Source of the DNA: Oscillospiraceae bacterium | Lineage (GTDB): Bacteria; Bacillota; Clostridia; Oscillospirales; Ruminococcaceae | Reading direction: 5' to 3' | Assembly: GCA_009778065.1 (NCBI GenBank) | Contig: WRKM01000007.1 | Location: 42,588 to 106,587 of the forward strand | Length of the DNA: 64,000 nucleotides | In this document: in pieces, positions 25,086-33,610 of the stretch | Position numbering within the stretch: the first letter of the stretch is position 1 | How the letters are laid out: the number at the start of each line of letters is the position of its first letter | Made by a program: the position numbers and the translations under genes | Notes under the pieces: model-generated | Seen by the model: the letters and a program-made list of their open reading frames with translations, nothing else | What the model was told of the DNA's origin: nothing | The model's database searches: none

Positions 25086-27851
25086 TTATTTTGCTGCGTT
25101 AACCAACATTTCGGTATTTAAAAGTTCCCGCATATGCAGACCTGACGTACCGTCGTTTAAGAGCAACATTCCGGAGTCTGTCTGACCCATGAAGCCGGGG
25201 ATTTTAAGCTTTGTTTCAAGGTTTTCGCCTGTGAGGATTAAGGAATAACGCCCGCCGTCCATGCTTACATATCCCGCCGCGATATATTCGCCGATTGATT
25301 CAACCTCGGTCATATAGGCGTTTTCTTCAAACGCTCTTACGAAACGCCCGTCAAGCGTATAAGCTTTAGCGTCGCCGTGCATCGGCGAGATGAAAACATA
25401 ACCGCCCATAAAGTATACCTCAGCGTGTCCGCGAACCCCTGTAGTAAATCTTTCGGTGACTTCAAAATCAGCCCCTATGGTAAACACCTTACAGTTTACG
25501 CCGTCTGAAACGGCAAAACTGAATGTTTTATCATCTGTTTTTCCTATTCCGATTATTTCTCCGCCGTCAATATAAACTTCCGTGAATATTAAATCCAATA
25601 TGCCGTCTGTTGTAACATTCCCGTACCAATCACAAAGGGAAAGAACGCCGTCTTTTTTAACGCTTACGCCGAACGGCGCGTAAAAGACGTTTTCGGCATT
25701 TGTTACTTCTGTAATCAAGCTTCCGTCCGTACCTGAATAAAGACTGAACGCATCATTATAAATGACTGCTAAATTTCCGCTTTCTTTGTCAAATTGCGTG
25801 TCTAAAACTTCAAGCGGATTCGGAAAATCTAAAGCGGCAATTAGGGAATTGTCTATGTCGTAAAGTCTAAACCCTGCGTAGGAGTAGAAAAGAATACGCG
25901 ACGATTCTTTATTTACTTTTACCTCAGAAAAGCTGTAGTTTGTGTCATAAGAAAAGAAGCCGCTATTTACAGTAGTATCTCTTTTTAAAATCCGTATGGT
26001 TCTCGAATCGCGGCTTCCCGTCAGCGCGTAGGTTATGCCTAAGTCTGAGAAATGATTTACGCTGTCGGAGCCGTAATTTCTCGACGTCCCCGTCCTGCGG
26101 TCTGTGAATCTGTATTCGCCGCCGCTCTCGCTGACTATTAAGAAGTCGCCGTTTTGTGAAAAGGATTCGATTGCTCCGCCTACGGATAAAACAGGTGAAA
26201 ACGCACCGGTTTCAACATTTAACGAAGCCACCATATTTCCGTTAGATATATACAACCCGTCGCTTCCGACAGTTCCGGTTATGAGAGATTCGGCTTCGTA
26301 TTTTCCGACCTCTTCTAAAGCGGGGCTGTATATATAAAATTCATAGCTTGCAGGGGTCGTTAGAAGAACTGTCGAGAAAAACAGTGCATCTTTATAAAAC
26401 CCACCTGCGAAATAACCCGCGTTTGACGGGTGAAAAACCACGTTTTCAAATGCACTCGAAACATCGAAAACAGATAGCGAGCCATCTTCAAAGCTTATCG
26501 CTAACCTGCTCCCGTCGCTGTTAAGTGCGAAAAGCCTATCGTTGGGGTTCAATAGGTTTTCAGCAGGAACGCGCATTTTTCTTCCGTTGAAACTGATTTC
26601 AGAAACGATGACGCCGTCTGAAGTGTAGACGACAGCTTGAGCATTGTCTGTTAAAACGGCGGCTATTCTTGTTTTATCTTCGGACACAGCTATAGACGTG
26701 ACATGGTCGCCCTGCCACAGAATTGTACCGCGTTCTATATCATATGCGGTTATTCCGTCTGAACCGGAATACACAATTATATCGGTTGACAAGAACTGTA
26801 CGTCCGCAAGTATTGAATTTACGGCAGAAAACTCGTGCAAAATGAGTCCGCTTTCCGAAACGATTACAGCGACTGAAAACGGAAAAACAGCAACCGTGTA
26901 TTTTTCAGACGGCGAGAGTATAACCTTAGTCGGAGCCGCGGGTAATGTTGCAACTCGATGAGCTTTAAAAGTATCGGCTACATCGTAAACACCCAAAGCA
27001 TCGGCAAGCGCAAGCGCAGCCGCCGGCACAAAAGGACGCTCGTATTTATTTAAGTTTTCGGGCAAAGCATCAAGTGCGAGGCGAATTGCACCGTCACGGT
27101 CGCCGTTTGCAAGAGCAGTAGACGAATATTCTGCTAAAACGTAGGATTCATTTTCTAATTTTAACTGCATTTGCTTGTCAATTTGCAAATACTGATATGT
27201 AGAAAACGCGCCGAATGACAAACTTACAGCAAAAACCGCACTTACACACGCTACAGTTTTTTGTATAAGTCTGCGTCTGTGACGGCGGCGAAGAGTGTCG
27301 TAGGCACAGCCGAGAATAGGCGCGAGAAGCCGTAACTTTTCCTCAGTTCGCAGAAGCTTTAAGCTCCTGTCCCAATCTTTATTACGGGTTTTAGACAGGG
27401 GTTTTCCGTCCGTACTTGCGCGTATATCAGCGGCAAGCGGCTCAACAAATATTATTTCATTACCGATTTTACGCTCACGCAGTCCTTCGGGGAAGGATTC
27501 ATCGGGTTCGCCGTCAATAAGGAGCGTGATTATTTTATCCTTGCCGTGGAGTTCGCCGAATGTTTCAACCTCGCGCATAACCCACTGGGATTGACAGGTT
27601 CTTTTTGAACAAATCAATAACAGAAAGTCTGAATTTATCAGAGCGTCGGTTATACTGTCCGAAAGATTGGACGAGGTGGGGAGTTCGTCGCGGTCTCTGA
27701 ACACTCTCGCGAGCTTTTTCTTTCCGAGTTTCTTTGCTACCGATGCGGGTACGCGGTAGGTTTCGAGCATTTTATGAAGTTTTTCCGCTATAAAGCCGTC
27801 AAGCTCACCGTGACGATAGCTTATAAAAACGTCATAATGTAGATTTTCCAT
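25086..27851 (-). CDS. TIR domain - TM helix - beta-propeller protein
   Basis: This is a 921-aa membrane protein. A TIR domain occupies residues about 5-150 (DVFISYRHGELDGF, then FRDRDELPTSSN, SDFLLLICSKRTCQSQWVMREVE); Glu94 in the S-x-W-x-x-x-E motif is at the position of the NADase/active-site Glu of TIR domains. A basic stretch and one TM helix (about 199-219) follow, then about 680 residues of WD40/PQQ-like propeller repeats outside the membrane. The start ATG at 27851 has GGTGG; a 50-codon upstream extension is rejected because it runs through a duplicated gene-end fragment. Similar TIR-propeller proteins occur in Clostridia; their role (signalling or defence) is unproven. Confidence 0.88.
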   Translation of the reverse strand: MENLHYDVFISYRHGELDGFIAEKLHKMLETYRVPASVAKKLGKKKLARVFRDRDELPTSSNLSDSITDALINSDFLLLICSKRTCQSQWVMREVETFGELHGKDKIITLLIDGEPDESFPEGLRERKIGNEIIFVEPLAADIRASTDGKPLSKTRNKDWDRSLKLLRTEEKLRLLAPILGCAYDTLRRRHRRRLIQKTVACVSAVFAVSLSFGAFSTYQYLQIDKQMQLKLENESYVLAEYSSTALANGDRDGAIRLALDALPENLNKYERPFVPAAALALADALGVYDVADTFKAHRVATLPAAPTKVILSPSEKYTVAVFPFSVAVIVSESGLILHEFSAVNSILADVQFLSTDIIVYSGSDGITAYDIERGTILWQGDHVTSIAVSEDKTRIAAVLTDNAQAVVYTSDGVIVSEISFNGRKMRVPAENLLNPNDRLFALNSDGSRLAISFEDGSLSVFDVSSAFENVVFHPSNAGYFAGGFYKDALFFSTVLLTTPASYEFYIYSPALEEVGKYEAESLITGTVGSDGLYISNGNMVASLNVETGAFSPVLSVGGAIESFSQNGDFLIVSESGGEYRFTDRRTGTSRNYGSDSVNHFSDLGITYALTGSRDSRTIRILKRDTTVNSGFFSYDTNYSFSEVKVNKESSRILFYSYAGFRLYDIDNSLIAALDFPNPLEVLDTQFDKESGNLAVIYNDAFSLYSGTDGSLITEVTNAENVFYAPFGVSVKKDGVLSLCDWYGNVTTDGILDLIFTEVYIDGGEIIGIGKTDDKTFSFAVSDGVNCKVFTIGADFEVTERFTTGVRGHAEVYFMGGYVFISPMHGDAKAYTLDGRFVRAFEENAYMTEVESIGEYIAAGYVSMDGGRYSLILTGENLETKLKIPGFMGQTDSGMLLLNDGTSGLHMRELLNTEMLVNAAK

Positions 27852-27873
27852 TTTTCCACCAATTTCTTTCTGC

Positions 27874-27946
27874 TTTAATGACCCTTTTTCCTGAATTTTC
27901 GCTTTTTTATAGTTATAAATGTTACCGCTGTGCCTGCGAGTATTGC
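27874..27946. repeat. Direct repeat: second copy of the surface-gene 3' end
   Basis: 73 bp matching 28749-28821 at 70 positions. On the minus strand it still reads AILAGTAVTFITIKK and RKFRKKGH plus stop, the TM/anchor tail of the sortase substrate, but it is cut off from any gene. It lies just upstream of the TIR gene. Confidence 0.92.
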
Positions 27947-27975
27947 ATTTTAATAAGCTAATGGATAATTTAGTA

Positions 27976-28383
27976 TTATTCCTCTCGCTTTGATGCTTCA
28001 ATTAAAAAAGGTCTGACGAATCCTACTATTTTCTCGGCGTATTTTATTGCTTGCTCGGCATCGTGTTCTTCTAATTGAAGGTTGTTCGGATAGCGCGGAA
28101 ACACACCATAATTTGAAAGTACCGATGTCTCTCTATCAAAAGTATTAAATCCCGGTTCAATTTCAAGACACATATCGCAAAGCTCGCGCAGGTCGTGGAT
28201 TTTGGGTGCTTCAATATTTCTTGAAAACAAGAAGCCCTTGATAATTTTTTCAGCCGCCTGTTGTGAGAGATTGCATATAATTTCACAGGGCATCGGCTTA
28301 AATGTTTTGAATAAATGCTTAGCGGATGCTAATTCAGTATCTGAAAGTTTAATCCATTGTGCAATGTCATAATCAACGTTCAT
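27976..28383 (-). CDS. HEPN-domain protein
   Basis: This is a 135-aa HEPN protein. Helix 1 is DIAQWIKLSDTELASAKHLF, helix 2 LSQQAAEKIIKGFLFSR, then KIHDLRELCDMCL and a C-terminal VFPRYPNNLQLEEHDAEQAIKYA. The RNase motif R-x4-6-H of toxin HEPNs is not present; the region reads PRYPN, as in the non-nuclease minimal HEPN group, so toxin activity is doubtful. The start ATG at 28383 has AAGGGGG and overlaps the MNT gene by 11 bp, so the two are coupled. A 22-codon upstream extension lies wholly inside the MNT gene. Confidence 0.88.
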   Translation of the reverse strand: MNVDYDIAQWIKLSDTELASAKHLFKTFKPMPCEIICNLSQQAAEKIIKGFLFSRNIEAPKIHDLRELCDMCLEIEPGFNTFDRETSVLSNYGVFPRYPNNLQLEEHDAEQAIKYAEKIVGFVRPFLIEASKREE

Positions 28384-28696
28384 AAAGCAAAACCCCCTTG
28401 TTGAAAACATCGCTCTCCACAGTCCACACTTTTTTAGAACGCCGTTCAAATGTTTCGGTTGTCCCCGCTAAAATGTCTACTGCTTTTACCCTTGTTCCCC
28501 ACAAAGACATACGCGCTTCAGTCATTGCGTCGAGCGGTCGCATACCACCGTTCGGGATTACCATATAAAAATCATAATCACTGTTATCTCGCGGCGTCCC
28601 ATAGGCATGAGAGCCGAAAAGATACAGCTTTTCGACGTCTACGGCTGAAACAATAGCGTCTTTGATTTTAATAATCTCATCGTTGATTTGCGGCAT
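28373..28696 (-). CDS. MNT-family nucleotidyltransferase
   Basis: This is a 107-aa minimal nucleotidyltransferase. The core GSHAYGTPRDNSDYDFYMV keeps GS-x-x-x-G and D-x-D, and KAVDIL carries the third Asp. The start ATG has AAGGAG at 9 bases. It precedes and overlaps the HEPN gene, forming a standard MNT/HEPN two-gene unit. Together they lie between 73-bp direct repeats of the neighbouring gene end, so the pair looks like an inserted cassette. Confidence 0.9.
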   Translation of the reverse strand: MPQINDEIIKIKDAIVSAVDVEKLYLFGSHAYGTPRDNSDYDFYMVIPNGGMRPLDAMTEARMSLWGTRVKAVDILAGTTETFERRSKKVWTVESDVFNKGVLLYER

Positions 28697-28748
28697 ATAA
28701 ATCGCTCCTTGTATATTTATATACTTATTATGACATATGTCGCTCTAA

Positions 28749-28821
28749 TTTAATGACCCTTTTTCCTGAATTTTCGCTTTTTTATAGTTATAAATGTAAC
28801 CGCTGTGCCTGAGAGTATGGC
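28749..28821. repeat. Direct repeat: native 3' end of the sortase-anchored gene
   Basis: The last 73 bp of the surface-protein gene including its stop. The second copy is at 27874-27946, on the other side of the MNT/HEPN pair (875-bp offset, three mismatches). Confidence 0.92.
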
Positions 28822-31668
28822 GTTGGCTAAGCCTGTCGTTACTCCTGTCGGCGGGTTTTTATTATCACTGCTTTGCGGTTCCGGTGCCTGTTGCGGGGGG
28901 AGAAGAATTGCTCCTTCGGGTGCGGCTTCCGCCAAAACATAGTAGGAAGCATGGTTGATAGTAAATTCTACAGAGCCGTCGGGGTTCATACCCACTTTAC
29001 CTAAGTCGGTAACATTTCCGTTGTGGTCGATGTGGAAAAGACTCACGTTATTACCGTCAATAATGCCGTTTTCTCTTAACTGCTCGGCTGTGAAAGTGAT
29101 TTTAATGTCAAAGCCGAATTCACCTAAGAAGTTAGGGTCGATTACAATTGAGTTTGCGGAGATTGCCACGCCGTCAATAGTTGTCGCATCATTTGTAAAA
29201 TAAATATCGACATTAAGGTAAAAGGCTCTCGCTTCGGGGGTTATTGAATCCGCCAAAATCGTATATGTGAACCCGTTTTCAAGTACAATTTCTACATCTT
29301 TTCCGCTCTCTGCAATCGCCTGTAACATATCTGCCGAAATTAACTTGCTGTCGGTTTCAGTTTCGGAAAGGTCTATGACAGGGTTTTCGTCTTTGAGGGC
29401 TTCGAGGATTATTTCATCGTTAAAATATATGTATTCGGGAGATTGTGGTTGCGGCTGTGGTTGCGTATTAGGATTCGGGTTAGGGTTTTGAGGTTCTTGC
29501 GGGGTTTGCGGTTGTTGTGATTGTTGCGGGGTTTGCGGTTGTCGTGGGTTTTGAGGTTGTTGCGGCTGGTCGGGGTCATTGGAGTCGGGGTCTTGAGGTT
29601 GGTTGGGTACATAGGACGAATCACGGAGCGTAAAACTTTGAGAAATTGCCTCAAGCCTTATGTCCCAAGCGTTACCATTCGTTAAAGCCTGCAAGTCAAC
29701 GCCGCTGTCGCCGTCGGCACGGCGGAATGTCGCTGTCGCCGTGTTTGTGCCGGTACCGAGACTTGCAAAGGTTTGGTCTCTTATTGTAACTATTGTACTG
29801 CCTTCTTCGGCTGTATAATCTACGCCCTGTTCCATACGTTCGCCGTTGATAAAGAAACCCTCGAAATACCAAGAAGTTTCGTCATTCTCTGAAAAAGGCG
29901 CGTCTAAGTACATCACCGTAGAGCCTTCGACAACATTACCGTCATCGTCAAGTATTATATTACCCTCTTCATCGCCCAAAGTCCCATCGTCTTTAAAATT
30001 AAACTCGCCTGTGGCAACATAATCATCGGGATGCTCTTCAAGCTGTAGGGTAAATTCAACCGAAACGCTGTACCTGTCTTTATATCTGTGCGGGTTATCC
30101 TGCTCTACATAATTAAGAGGGTAAGCGGTGATTTTAAAGGGCGTGCCATTGTATTTTTGGATTTCGTTTAAATCGGTGAAAACGCCATGCAATGTTCCGG
30201 GGAGGTGATACTCATCGGGCAAGTTTATAGGTACATCGTTTTCGTCAAACTCAAGAGTTGTATAGTCAAAGCCTACAGCTTCAAAGGTGAGCCAATCGGG
30301 GAGCGGCTCATCTCCGTTTTCGCCGAACTCGATTTCAAAAATCATATTACGGTTTTGCGTAACGCCTGTATTAAAGACAAACTCAAAAGGGATATATTGA
30401 TAGATGGGCGGCGGTGGCTCTTTCAGTACTTCGGGGCTTGCACGGTAAAACCATGTATACCACTTTCTTTCCACGCGGAATATCTCGTCGTATATGCCTC
30501 GCACCCAAGTTTCCGCATATGAACCGGGTTCAACGAAAAGATACGTACCGCGGTCAGCAGGCAATCCTTTTATTTCAATAACAGTGGGGGGAATAAAAAA
30601 GTCGTGGAGTTGCCGAGTATCTCCAAACGCATTTTCTAAGACTGTGAATTTTTCGTAATCGGGCAGCGTAACCTTACTGAGAGAGTAGTTATAAGAGAAC
30701 ACACCAACGGGAAGATGGCGAATTTTAGTTTTAGATAAGTCAACCTCAACAGAACGCTGACCTTGAAACGCGTAACTAACCTCATACACTCCTCCAAAGT
30801 GCCTGGTTACGAACTCAACCAAACTCGGAGGGAACTCATATAATCCCTCCCGTCCGCCGCCGGGCGCACCGGGATAAGTTATTGTCTTTAAGCTTCCTTG
30901 TTCGTATGTTTGGGTACGTCCCCCGCCCCCATAGTAAAACAGACCTACACAGCTGAAAGCACCCGCCCCGATTTTTTCTATTGTAACGGGAAGAATTACC
31001 TTTTCAAGAGACCCAACTTCTTCAAGAGACCTAACTTCATCGAGAGGGGTCATAATATCGACTTGTATAGTGGAAGCAAACGCGGAATTTCCAATAGACG
31101 TAACTTGCGTTTTGCTTAAATCCAACACACTGATTTTACTTTCGGCAAATGCAAAACCACCAATACTTTCGAGATTTGTAAGTTCCGTAAAGTTGACGTC
31201 ATCAAGAGAAATAGCATTGTAAAACGCACACTCATTGATTGTCTCAAGGGTTTTTGGCAAAGTAACTTTTCTTAGATTTAAATAACCTTCGTATTCATAC
31301 ATAAATCCATTCCGAACAAGGTCGGTGTTGAACGCATAAGAACCGATTTCTGTAAACCCTTCGGTAAAGACAACTTCAACGATTTGTTCGGCATAATCTT
31401 CCCACGGAGGAGTCCAAATTTCTTCTACCTTGTCTCCGACAATAGGGGGAAGCGGCCAGTCGGTTCTACTGCCCAAAAGCGTAACGGTAAGTACGCCTTT
31501 TTTTATTTCCCACTCCCAATACCAATCGTCTTGGTCTAAAACGCCCCCTATCGTGTCGGTTGAATCGTCTGCAAAAACCTGAAGCGTACCCGAAAAAGTA
31601 CCGAACCCCATAAAAGAGAAGGATAGGCATAAAAGTAATATTCTTTTTAACAGATTTATTTTTTTCAT
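28750..31668 (-). CDS. Sortase-anchored BspA-type leucine-rich-repeat surface protein
   Basis: This is a 972-aa secreted protein. A signal peptide (MKKINLLKRILLLCLSFSFM...TLQVFA) is followed by BspA-like LRRs (YAFNTDLVRNGF, LRKVTLPKTLETINECAF, LESIGGFAFAES, LEKVILPVTIEKIGAGAF), a beta-sandwich region, a Pro/Gln/Asn-rich linker (about residues 720-780) and a C-terminal domain. It ends in a sorting signal: NPPTG, a hydrophobic helix (GLANAILSGTAVTFITI) and KKRKFRKKGH. It is thus expected to be covalently wall-bound by a sortase that accepts N-P-x-T-G. The ATG at 31668 fits the signal peptide and promoter; an upstream 30-codon extension overlaps the promoter. Probable adhesin. Confidence 0.92.
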   Translation of the reverse strand: MKKINLLKRILLLCLSFSFMGFGTFSGTLQVFADDSTDTIGGVLDQDDWYWEWEIKKGVLTVTLLGSRTDWPLPPIVGDKVEEIWTPPWEDYAEQIVEVVFTEGFTEIGSYAFNTDLVRNGFMYEYEGYLNLRKVTLPKTLETINECAFYNAISLDDVNFTELTNLESIGGFAFAESKISVLDLSKTQVTSIGNSAFASTIQVDIMTPLDEVRSLEEVGSLEKVILPVTIEKIGAGAFSCVGLFYYGGGGRTQTYEQGSLKTITYPGAPGGGREGLYEFPPSLVEFVTRHFGGVYEVSYAFQGQRSVEVDLSKTKIRHLPVGVFSYNYSLSKVTLPDYEKFTVLENAFGDTRQLHDFFIPPTVIEIKGLPADRGTYLFVEPGSYAETWVRGIYDEIFRVERKWYTWFYRASPEVLKEPPPPIYQYIPFEFVFNTGVTQNRNMIFEIEFGENGDEPLPDWLTFEAVGFDYTTLEFDENDVPINLPDEYHLPGTLHGVFTDLNEIQKYNGTPFKITAYPLNYVEQDNPHRYKDRYSVSVEFTLQLEEHPDDYVATGEFNFKDDGTLGDEEGNIILDDDGNVVEGSTVMYLDAPFSENDETSWYFEGFFINGERMEQGVDYTAEEGSTIVTIRDQTFASLGTGTNTATATFRRADGDSGVDLQALTNGNAWDIRLEAISQSFTLRDSSYVPNQPQDPDSNDPDQPQQPQNPRQPQTPQQSQQPQTPQEPQNPNPNPNTQPQPQPQSPEYIYFNDEIILEALKDENPVIDLSETETDSKLISADMLQAIAESGKDVEIVLENGFTYTILADSITPEARAFYLNVDIYFTNDATTIDGVAISANSIVIDPNFLGEFGFDIKITFTAEQLRENGIIDGNNVSLFHIDHNGNVTDLGKVGMNPDGSVEFTINHASYYVLAEAAPEGAILLPPQQAPEPQSSDNKNPPTGVTTGLANAILSGTAVTFITIKKRKFRKKGH

Positions 31669-31729
31669 AATGTAATTCTCTCCCAAATAAATGTCAACCC
31701 TGTTTCGAGTTTTTTTACATACACAGTTA

Positions 31730-31758
31730 ATTATAACACGAAAAAACGGCTGTGTCAA
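31730..31758 (-). promoter_or_regulatory. Promoter of the surface-protein gene, inside the TRAP terminator
   Basis: Minus strand TTGACA (31753-31758), 17-bp spacer, TATAAT (31730-31735). The -35 box lies in the loop of the terminator hairpin at 31741-31777. Confidence 0.85.
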
Positions 31759-31777
31759 GCAAAAAAAGCCGTTTTTT
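31741..31777 (-). terminator. Terminator of the dctPQM operon
   Basis: An 11-bp inverted repeat AAAAAACGGCT/AGCCGTTTTTT, symmetric enough to work on both strands, 11 bp past the dctM stop. Confidence 0.85.
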
Positions 31778-31787
31778 ATCTGAAATT

Positions 31788-33074
31788 CTAAGCCTTTCCG
31801 AAAACTAAATTAGGCAAAAACAGCATCAAATCTTCAAACCCTACCATAATAACCACCACTGCGAGGGTTGCTACGATGAACGGAATCGAGGATTTTGAGG
31901 TCTGCTCAGGCGTACAGCCCATTAGACTTGAGGTTGTGAAGAGGGCTATGCCCATAGGCGGGGTCATTATGCCCATTGTCACTACGGTCATCATAATAAG
32001 CCCGAATTGTACGGGGTCTACCCCCACGGAAGCAACAACAGGCAGGAGAATCGGGGTCATAAGGAGTGCGATTACTGTAGTTTCTATAAACGCTCCCGCA
32101 ATCACCAGCATCACTATTATCAGGGACAAGAGTATAAATTTATTATCGGTTATCCCCATGAGAAAACCGGCTAAGGCTTGCGGTACGCGGTCGTATACTA
32201 TTCCGTAGCCGAATATGCCCGAAAATGATACTAAAATCATTATTATGCCTATGTCTCCGGCGGTGTTTTTTAAGGTTTCCATGAACTTTTTAAAATTCAT
32301 TTCCTTGTAGATGACAGTACCCACGAATATTGCGTAAACACAGGCGAAAGCCCCTGATTCCGACGGCGTGAAGATACCGAAGCGTATACCTACGATAAGT
32401 ATAATCGGGAAGAGCAAAGCCCACAGACTGTCTACGAGCGCCTTTCCCACCTCGCGGGGAGGGATGCGGGTTGTACGTTCGGGGCGGTAGTCACGTTTTT
32501 TGGCGGTTTGGCGAATTGTAAACATATAGAAAACCGCCATAAGGATTGCGGGTACGTAACCTGCTATGAACAGCCGCCCTATCGAGACCTCACCCACCGA
32601 GCCGTAAATGATTAGCCCCATACTTGGGGGTAAGGTCGCAACAATCAAGGATGTGAACCCGTTGACAGCCGCGCCGTAGGACATGTCGTAACCTTTTTCT
32701 TTCATTGCGGGCGCTAATACGCGGCATTGCATGGCGGCATCGGCGTTGGCTGAACCCGAAACGCCCCCCATAAGTACCGAAAGCAGACAGGAGGTTTGTG
32801 CCAGATTTCCGTACATGCGTCCGGTCAAGAGATTGGCTAATTTGATTAGCCGCGCAGTTATGCCCGTGTTGTTCATTAAGTTGCCCGCGAAGACGAACAG
32901 CGGGACGGCGAGCATGTTAAAGCTCTGGGTCGGTGCGAGTACCCTCTGAACGGTAATGGCTAACGGGAGGTCGGGCGTGAGGAAGAAAAAGAGTACGCCC
33001 GATATACCGATTGCAAAAGCGGCGGGCATTCCGACAACAAGTAAAAATACAAATAAAATAAATACAAAACCCAT
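31788..33074 (-). CDS. dctM: TRAP transporter large permease
   Basis: This is a 428-aa integral membrane protein with about 12 hydrophobic segments. It carries family marks GVSGSANADAAMQCRVLAPAM, PPSMGLIIYGSVGEVSIGRLFIAGYVPAI and PPMGIALFTTSSLMGCT. It is the ion-coupled transport subunit of a DctPQM system importing an organic acid or similar substrate with Na+ or H+. The gene follows dctQ by 22 bp; AAGGG lies upstream of the ATG. Substrate cannot be told from sequence. Confidence 0.95.
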   Translation of the reverse strand: MGFVFILFVFLLVVGMPAAFAIGISGVLFFFLTPDLPLAITVQRVLAPTQSFNMLAVPLFVFAGNLMNNTGITARLIKLANLLTGRMYGNLAQTSCLLSVLMGGVSGSANADAAMQCRVLAPAMKEKGYDMSYGAAVNGFTSLIVATLPPSMGLIIYGSVGEVSIGRLFIAGYVPAILMAVFYMFTIRQTAKKRDYRPERTTRIPPREVGKALVDSLWALLFPIILIVGIRFGIFTPSESGAFACVYAIFVGTVIYKEMNFKKFMETLKNTAGDIGIIMILVSFSGIFGYGIVYDRVPQALAGFLMGITDNKFILLSLIIVMLVIAGAFIETTVIALLMTPILLPVVASVGVDPVQFGLIMMTVVTMGIMTPPMGIALFTTSSLMGCTPEQTSKSSIPFIVATLAVVVIMVGFEDLMLFLPNLVFGKA

Positions 33075-33096
33075 TTTTTATGTACCAACCCTTCTT

Positions 33097-33597
33097 TCAT
33101 ATTGCTTCCTTTGTTTTTTCATCCGACTTTTGACCTTTATGACGCATAACTAACTTAATTATAATTGTAACAATCATAAGCGCGGAACCTACAGGCACGC
33201 TCATAGTCGCCCAAGAATAGCTGAGACCTAAGGTTTGGAACGGTCTTTTGGCGTTTTCGATTGCCAAAGGTATACCGTATACGACTAATATGCCGAGAAA
33301 ACCGATTGCAATTATATACCACAGCCAATAAAGAAATTCCTGCATCTTAAGAGGAAATTTTCGTGCCAGCATATCAACCCGTAAAAAATCCGCCCGCCGC
33401 AATGCCACATCGCCGCTCAAAAAAACCACCCAAGCGAACAGCAACAGCGATAAATCCTGCGCCCAGTTTATGGGATGGTTGATAGTCCGTAAAATCGCGG
33501 ACGAAAATACAAGCAGGGTTATCGCAACAATGAACAGCGAGACAATGATTTCCTCCGCTTTGCAAAATAGGCGGTAAAACTTTTTCAGTCCGTCCAA
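33097..33597 (-). CDS. dctQ: TRAP transporter small permease
   Basis: This is a 166-aa protein with four TM helices in the DctQ pattern (ILRTINHPINWAQDLSLLLFAWVVFLSGDVALRRADFLRVDM). The start is TTG with AAGGAGG eight bases upstream; no ATG is available nearby. It sits between dctP (13-bp gap) and dctM, and forms the membrane complex with DctM. Confidence 0.93.
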   Translation of the reverse strand: MDGLKKFYRLFCKAEEIIVSLFIVAITLLVFSSAILRTINHPINWAQDLSLLLFAWVVFLSGDVALRRADFLRVDMLARKFPLKMQEFLYWLWYIIAIGFLGILVVYGIPLAIENAKRPFQTLGLSYSWATMSVPVGSALMIVTIIIKLVMRHKGQKSDEKTKEAI

Positions 33598-33610
33598 AAT
33601 TTAATCCTCC

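Noticed and set aside
27852..28001. N-terminal extension of the TIR protein by 50 residues
   Set aside because: It translates, in a different frame, the duplicated 3' end of the surface gene; the start with GGTGG at 27851 begins right at the TIR domain.
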